From Coriobacteriia bacterium (GTDB lineage: Bacteria > Actinomycetota > Coriobacteriia > Anaerosomatales > JAAXUF01), in assembly GCA_013336165.1 (NCBI GenBank), contig JAAXUF010000004.1, positions 1 to 64,000 of the forward strand: a stretch of 64,000 bases of DNA. Reading direction: 5' to 3'. How positions within the stretch are numbered: position 1 is the stretch's first letter; each line of letters opens with the position of its first letter. Positions 60,540 to 64,000 of this stretch are shown in pieces. The position numbers were made by a program, and so were the translations under genes. The notes under the pieces were generated by a model. It made no database searches. It was not told where the DNA came from and was given only the letters and a program-made list of their open reading frames with translations.

Positions 60540-60572
60540 AGCGAGGCTCCGAAGCATCTTCGGAGCCTCGCT
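60540..60572 (-). other. Perfect 15-bp hairpin in the gap-pgk gap
   Basis: AGCGAGGCTCCGAAG (60540-60554) and CTTCGGAGCCTCGCT (60558-60572) pair fully around a 3-nt loop, 17 bp after the gap stop and 28 bp before the pgk start. There is no T-run after the stem. It may be a processing or stabilising element that sets gap above pgk, or a partial terminator. Confidence 0.75.
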
Positions 60573-60589
60573 ATAGACCTGATGTGGTA

Positions 60590-61624
60590 TTACCCGATCT
60601 TCTTAACGAGATCTTTGACGCGGTTCGAATATCCCCACTCATTGTCATACCAAGACAGGCACTTCACAAATGTCCCCTCGCCGCCCATGACCATCGTCTG
60701 CAACGAATCGAACACGGAACTCGCGGGGTTGCCGACAACATCCACCGAGACGATCGGATCGGTGCAATACTCCAGAATGCCCTTCATGGGGCCTTCCGCT
60801 GCAGCCTTCATCGCGGCGTTGATCTGCTCTTTCGTGACCGGCGTCTCAAGCTCGGCGACGAGGTCGACCACAGAACCGTCCGGAGTGGGAACGCGTACCG
60901 ACATGCCGTCGAGCTTGCCCTTCATGTCCGGCAGCACGAGGCCGATGGCCTTGGCGGCACCCGTCGAAGTCGGGATCATCGACATCGCGGCGGCACGGGC
61001 ACGACGCAGGTCCTTGTGCGGCTGATCAAGGATGCTCTGGTCGTTGGTGTAGCTGTGAATCGTGTTCATGAAGCCCTGCTTAAGGCCGAAGGAGTCACGC
61101 AGGACCTTCGCGAACGGGGCAAGGCAGTTGGTCGTGCACGATGCATTGGAGATGATGAAGTGCTTCTCGGGATCGAACTGATCATCGTTGACGCCCATGA
61201 CGATCGTGATGTCCTCATTGCTCGCAGGAGCTGAGATCACGACGCGCTTCGCGCCGGCGTCAAGGTGTGCCTTGGCTTTGGTGCCGTCGGTGAAGAAGCC
61301 AGTCGACTCAACGACCACGTCGATGTCCAGATCGCGCCACGGCAGATCGGCAGGATTGCGCTGTGCGAAGACCTTGATGGTGTGCGAGACGCCCATAAGC
61401 TCTCCGAGCGGATTTTTCGAGTGGATGACGATGCCGTCATCGGTAGCCTCAACATCGTGGTCAAAGCGCTTGTGAATCGAGTCGTACTTGAGAAGATGTG
61501 CGAGCGTTTTGGCGTCCGTCAGGTCGTTGACCGCGACGACTTCGATGGCTGGATCATTCGCCATCGCCCGAAACGTCAAGCGCCCTATGCGTCCGAAACC
61601 GTTGATTGCAACTCTGATAGCCAA
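60590..61624 (-). CDS. gap: Glyceraldehyde-3-phosphate dehydrogenase
   Basis: A 344-residue NAD-dependent GAPDH. INGFGRIGRLTFRA near residue 8 binds the cofactor, the catalytic Cys is in SNASCTTNCLAP near residue 158, and the C-terminal WYDNEWGYSNRV near residue 325 is the signature. The start codon is TTG, with GGGAGG 7 bases upstream. It is the first glycolytic gene of the run; an 84-bp gap to whiA holds GGCCGC/GCGGCC (61646-61663). Confidence 0.97.
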   Translation of the reverse strand: MAIRVAINGFGRIGRLTFRAMANDPAIEVVAVNDLTDAKTLAHLLKYDSIHKRFDHDVEATDDGIVIHSKNPLGELMGVSHTIKVFAQRNPADLPWRDLDIDVVVESTGFFTDGTKAKAHLDAGAKRVVISAPASNEDITIVMGVNDDQFDPEKHFIISNASCTTNCLAPFAKVLRDSFGLKQGFMNTIHSYTNDQSILDQPHKDLRRARAAAMSMIPTSTGAAKAIGLVLPDMKGKLDGMSVRVPTPDGSVVDLVAELETPVTKEQINAAMKAAAEGPMKGILEYCTDPIVSVDVVGNPASSVFDSLQTMVMGGEGTFVKCLSWYDNEWGYSNRVKDLVKKIG

Positions 61625-61708
61625 GGTGGTGCCTCCCTTACGTTCGGCCGCTCCATTGCGGCCACTGCCGGTGGACGAACGCCTTCAGCGTCTTCGCCGA
61701 ATGCGTCC

Positions 61709-62659
61709 CTAGTTCTCGGCGGCCGGCTCCTGACGGAGCATCTCAGCCGCAAGTTCCTCAATACGACGAACCCTATGATACACAGCCGACTTGCTCAGTG
61801 GCGGGTCAGCTAGTTCGCCAAGTTCTCTCAAAGAGAGATCTATATTGGCGAGCCGCAATTCGGCAAGCTCCTGAAGAGCCGGCGGAAGGCTGTCGAGGCC
61901 CTTCGACTTGGCCAGCGCATGGATCGCCTCGATCTGCAGGATAGCCGCCTCGGCGGTCTTCTGCTGGTTGGCGATCTCGGCGTTGACCAGCCGGTTTACG
62001 TCGTTGCGCATCGACTTGATGATCCGGACGTCCTCAGTGCGCAGAAGCGCGCGGTGCGCGCCGGCCAGCGCGAGGAACGTGACGATGGGCTCGGCGCCCT
62101 TGAGATAGACGGCGAACGTCCCTCGCCGCTGTGCCAAGCGCGCCTCGATGTGAAAACGCGCCATCAGGCCGACAAGGTCGTGGGCGAGCTGCTCGGTCTC
62201 GGCGGTCAACTCAAAGTGGAAGTCGCCGTGCGGGTCGGCCACGAATCCGCCGCCGAGAAACGCTCCCCGCAGGTACGCGATCGCGCAGCAGTCGCGCTTG
62301 ACCAGCTTGGGGTCGATCCCGATCGAGAACCCCTCTTCTCCCAGAATCCCCAGTTCGGACAGCGCTGGGCCGAGAGCGGGCTGCGAAGGGACGGTGATCA
62401 GATAGTTGTTCGTCTTGTGCAGAACACTGCGACGCACAGTCAGTTCGGTCTTCAGTCCGTACATGTTGTGAAGCAACTTGACCACAACGCGGGCGACCGG
62501 GGCGGTTTCCGTGGCGACTTCCAGCCGGTAGCGGCCCGGTCCGGTGATGTGCAGAGTTCCTTCGATGCGCACGAGAGCAGCCAGCTCTGCCTTGAGGCAG
62601 CACTGGCGCTTGGGCTCAATACGCGAGAGCTCGTCTTTCACCTCTGCGGTGAAGGACAT
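61709..62659 (-). CDS. whiA: WhiA sporulation/division regulator homologue
   Basis: A 316-residue WhiA. The N-terminal half is a LAGLIDADG-like homing-endonuclease fold without catalytic residues (CAIAYLRGAFLGGGFVADPH near residue 127), and the C-terminal HTH is LRELGELADPPLSKSAVYHR. WhiA binds DNA and controls sporulation in Streptomyces and division and chromosome segregation in Bacillus. The ATG lies one base after the yvcK stop. Confidence 0.96.
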   Translation of the reverse strand: MSFTAEVKDELSRIEPKRQCCLKAELAALVRIEGTLHITGPGRYRLEVATETAPVARVVVKLLHNMYGLKTELTVRRSVLHKTNNYLITVPSQPALGPALSELGILGEEGFSIGIDPKLVKRDCCAIAYLRGAFLGGGFVADPHGDFHFELTAETEQLAHDLVGLMARFHIEARLAQRRGTFAVYLKGAEPIVTFLALAGAHRALLRTEDVRIIKSMRNDVNRLVNAEIANQQKTAEAAILQIEAIHALAKSKGLDSLPPALQELAELRLANIDLSLRELGELADPPLSKSAVYHRVRRIEELAAEMLRQEPAAEN

Positions 62660-62660
62660 C

Positions 62661-63623
62661 CTAGGAAACCACCCCTTCGAGCACGTCTTTGAGAGCAGGA
62701 CGGGAATGCCGCGCCGGGTTGGAAGCGTCTGCTAACCCAGTCCCAACCACACGGATGCCGAGGGCCTCGATCCGGGCCCGGATATCCGGCCCCGAAGCCA
62801 CCGGCTCGACAACAATGTCATCATCGCACACCTGAGCCACCGATACGCTCGGATCGTGCACGATCGCGACATCGATCGCACCTGCGAGCCCGTGCTCCTC
62901 GAGCGCAATGACATGATCAGCGGCGTCAAGGCCGTGTGTTTCGCCTCGCATGTTAGCGACGTTGCACACGTAGACGCGCAACGCAGCCGAGTCGCGCACG
63001 GCCTTCGCAAGGCCGTCCACCAGGAAGTTGGGAATGATGCTCGTGTAGAGCGAGCCCGGCCCGATGACGATCACATCAGCGCGACGTATTGCCTCAAGCG
63101 CCGGGCCATATGGCGCAGGTTCGTTCGGATCGAGCCGGACGTGCGCGAGCGGCCGTGAACTCACTGCCAGCTTTGCCTGGCCGGTAAGTGCGAGGCCGGC
63201 CCGGTCGACACCGGTAAGCCTTACATCGACCAGGGTCGACGGCAGTACCTTTCCGCGTACGGTCAAGTAGCCTTCCACGGTCTCAATCGCCTCTGCAAAC
63301 GAACCCTGCAAGTCCGTGAGTGCGGCGAGAATGAGGTTGCCGAGCGCGTGGCCCGCGAGCCCCTCTCCGTGCGGGAAGCGGTACTGAAGCAGGCGCGCCT
63401 CTAGACCGTCCTCCTCGGCGGCCATCGCCACGAGGCAGTTGCGGATGTCGCCCGGAGGCAGCATTCCCAGCTGCTCGCGAAGAAGTCCCGAAGAGCCTCC
63501 GTCGTCGGCCATGCTGACTACCGCGGCCGTCTCGAATCCCAAGCCGAGAAGGGCCTGCAGGACGGCGGGCAGCCCCGTACCACCGCCGATGGCGACGGCG
63601 CGCCTACCTTCACCCACGCTCAA
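62661..63623 (-). CDS. yvcK: YvcK/CofD-like gluconeogenesis factor
   Basis: A 320-residue YvcK. GGGTGLPAVLQAL near residue 14, VSMADDGGSSGLLREQLG near residue 38, PPGDIRNCLVAMA near residue 57 and VIGPGSLYTSIIPN near residue 180 are the UDP-sugar/nucleotide-binding motifs of the family. It links cell shape and carbon flux in Gram-positives. A TTG start overlaps the rapZ stop (TTGA), with GGAGG 4 bases upstream. Confidence 0.95.
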   Translation of the reverse strand: MSVGEGRRAVAIGGGTGLPAVLQALLGLGFETAAVVSMADDGGSSGLLREQLGMLPPGDIRNCLVAMAAEEDGLEARLLQYRFPHGEGLAGHALGNLILAALTDLQGSFAEAIETVEGYLTVRGKVLPSTLVDVRLTGVDRAGLALTGQAKLAVSSRPLAHVRLDPNEPAPYGPALEAIRRADVIVIGPGSLYTSIIPNFLVDGLAKAVRDSAALRVYVCNVANMRGETHGLDAADHVIALEEHGLAGAIDVAIVHDPSVSVAQVCDDDIVVEPVASGPDIRARIEALGIRVVGTGLADASNPARHSRPALKDVLEGVVS

Positions 63624-64000
63624 CGGGCCTCCTCATCTCGGCCGCTGTCGCGGTGACTGACGAAGACTCGATAGCCCTGCTCCCGAAGATGCTCGGCGGT
63701 GACCTCGGCCAGTGCAACCGAGCGGTGCATGCCGCCCGTGCATCCTAATGCAACGGTGAGGTGATGCTTGCCTTCCATCACGTAGCCGGGCATGACGTCG
63801 TCGAGCAGGGGCAGCCAGCGTTTCAGGAACGTCTGCGTCGCCGGCTTCTCCAACACGAAGTCCCGGACAGCATCCGCAAGGCCGGTCAGTGACCTCAACT
63901 CCGACTCGTAGTACGGATTCGGAAGAAACCGCACATCCATGACGATATCGGCATCCGACGGCGTTCCGTACTTGAATCCGAATGACATCACTTCAACCGT
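63620..64000 (-). CDS. rapZ: RapZ family RNase adapter/nucleotide-binding protein (3' part only)
   Basis: The C-terminal 126 residues of RapZ (YvcJ). MSFGFKYGTPSDADIVMDVR, FLPNPYY, PGYV and ALGCTGGMHRSVALAE are the conserved C-terminal-domain motifs, with the Cys-Thr-Gly-Gly phosphate-binding loop. The N-terminal ATPase domain lies beyond the right edge; there is no stop between 63620 and 64000, and residues TVEV precede the first internal Met. It is coupled to yvcK by the TTGA overlap. Confidence 0.93.
   Translation of the reverse strand, partial: TVEVMSFGFKYGTPSDADIVMDVRFLPNPYYESELRSLTGLADAVRDFVLEKPATQTFLKRWLPLLDDVMPGYVMEGKHHLTVALGCTGGMHRSVALAEVTAEHLREQGYRVFVSHRDSGRDEEAR

Overview
This 64 kb window is a gene-dense, roughly 60% GC chromosomal segment of an anaerobic Gram-positive actinobacterium, most likely of class Coriobacteriia or a close uncultured relative. 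The indicators are the rapZ-yvcK-whiA-gap-pgk-tpiA-gpmI-secG string, which is typical of Gram-positives and ends in secG, the many GTG/TTG starts, a RACo-type ASKHA/[2Fe-2S] protein, CCG-domain redox proteins and a plain 2[4Fe-4S] ferredoxin. A sigma-54 gene with its own two-component pair is unusual for Actinobacteria. The phylum call is firm; the class is inference. There is no rRNA, CRISPR array, prophage or plasmid feature.

Layout. 1-0.13 kb: tail and right terminal repeat of an IS3/IS150-type element. 0.16-4 kb: a ferredoxin, then a tightly coupled GT2 glycosyltransferase / PIG-L deacetylase / BshC-like cassette, then OsmC. 4-7.1 kb: a PilT ATPase carrying a degenerate receiver domain, divergent from an RlmD-type methyltransferase. 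7.2-10.7 kb: a cytochrome b5-like protein and a 1,023-aa flavin/Fe-S/CCG oxidoreductase under a promoter with a CsoR-like dyad in its 19-bp spacer. 10.8-18.4 kb: HAD phosphatase + hydrogenase-type maturation peptidase, transketolase, inositol-phosphatase family protein, and a hemE-hemH-cgoX operon. 18.5-29.5 kb: acetyl-CoA synthetase, the ASKHA protein (probably started at CTG), HIT, xseB-xseA, a YugP-type protease, RNase D, two small membrane proteins and a 7TM-PAS-GGDEF diguanylate cyclase. 29.5-31.5 kb: tRNA-Val, tRNA-Gly and tRNA-Cys, a GT4 glycosyltransferase and a 50-codon gene.

31.6-41 kb is a signalling block on the minus strand: rpoN, NtrB-like kinase, NtrC-like activator, a CopZ-like protein, a membrane GAF-SpoIIE phosphatase, a fused STAS-HATPase switch protein, a HAD phosphatase and UbiX. 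41-43.6 kb: an EamA exporter divergent from a CsoR/CstR-family repressor and a membrane-anchored ferrochelatase paralogue that has lost the signature histidine. 43.6-50.5 kb: a PHP protein, an aminotransferase, a second PAS-GAF-SpoIIE phosphatase, a MacB-like ABC module led by an AbrB protein, and tRNA-Leu. 50.5-56.4 kb: a complete oppABCDF operon. 56.6-64 kb: secG, lower glycolysis, whiA, yvcK and the 3' part of rapZ.

The parts that fit known biology least are the GT2/PIG-L/BshC-like cassette (a bacillithiol-pathway look-alike without BshA), the pair of matching CsoR-like promoter dyads 31 kb apart, the His-less ferrochelatase paralogue beside that repressor, and the compact sigma-54 / phosphatase / fused-switch block. 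Most gene calls rest on recognised motifs in the translated sequence; no database search was run.
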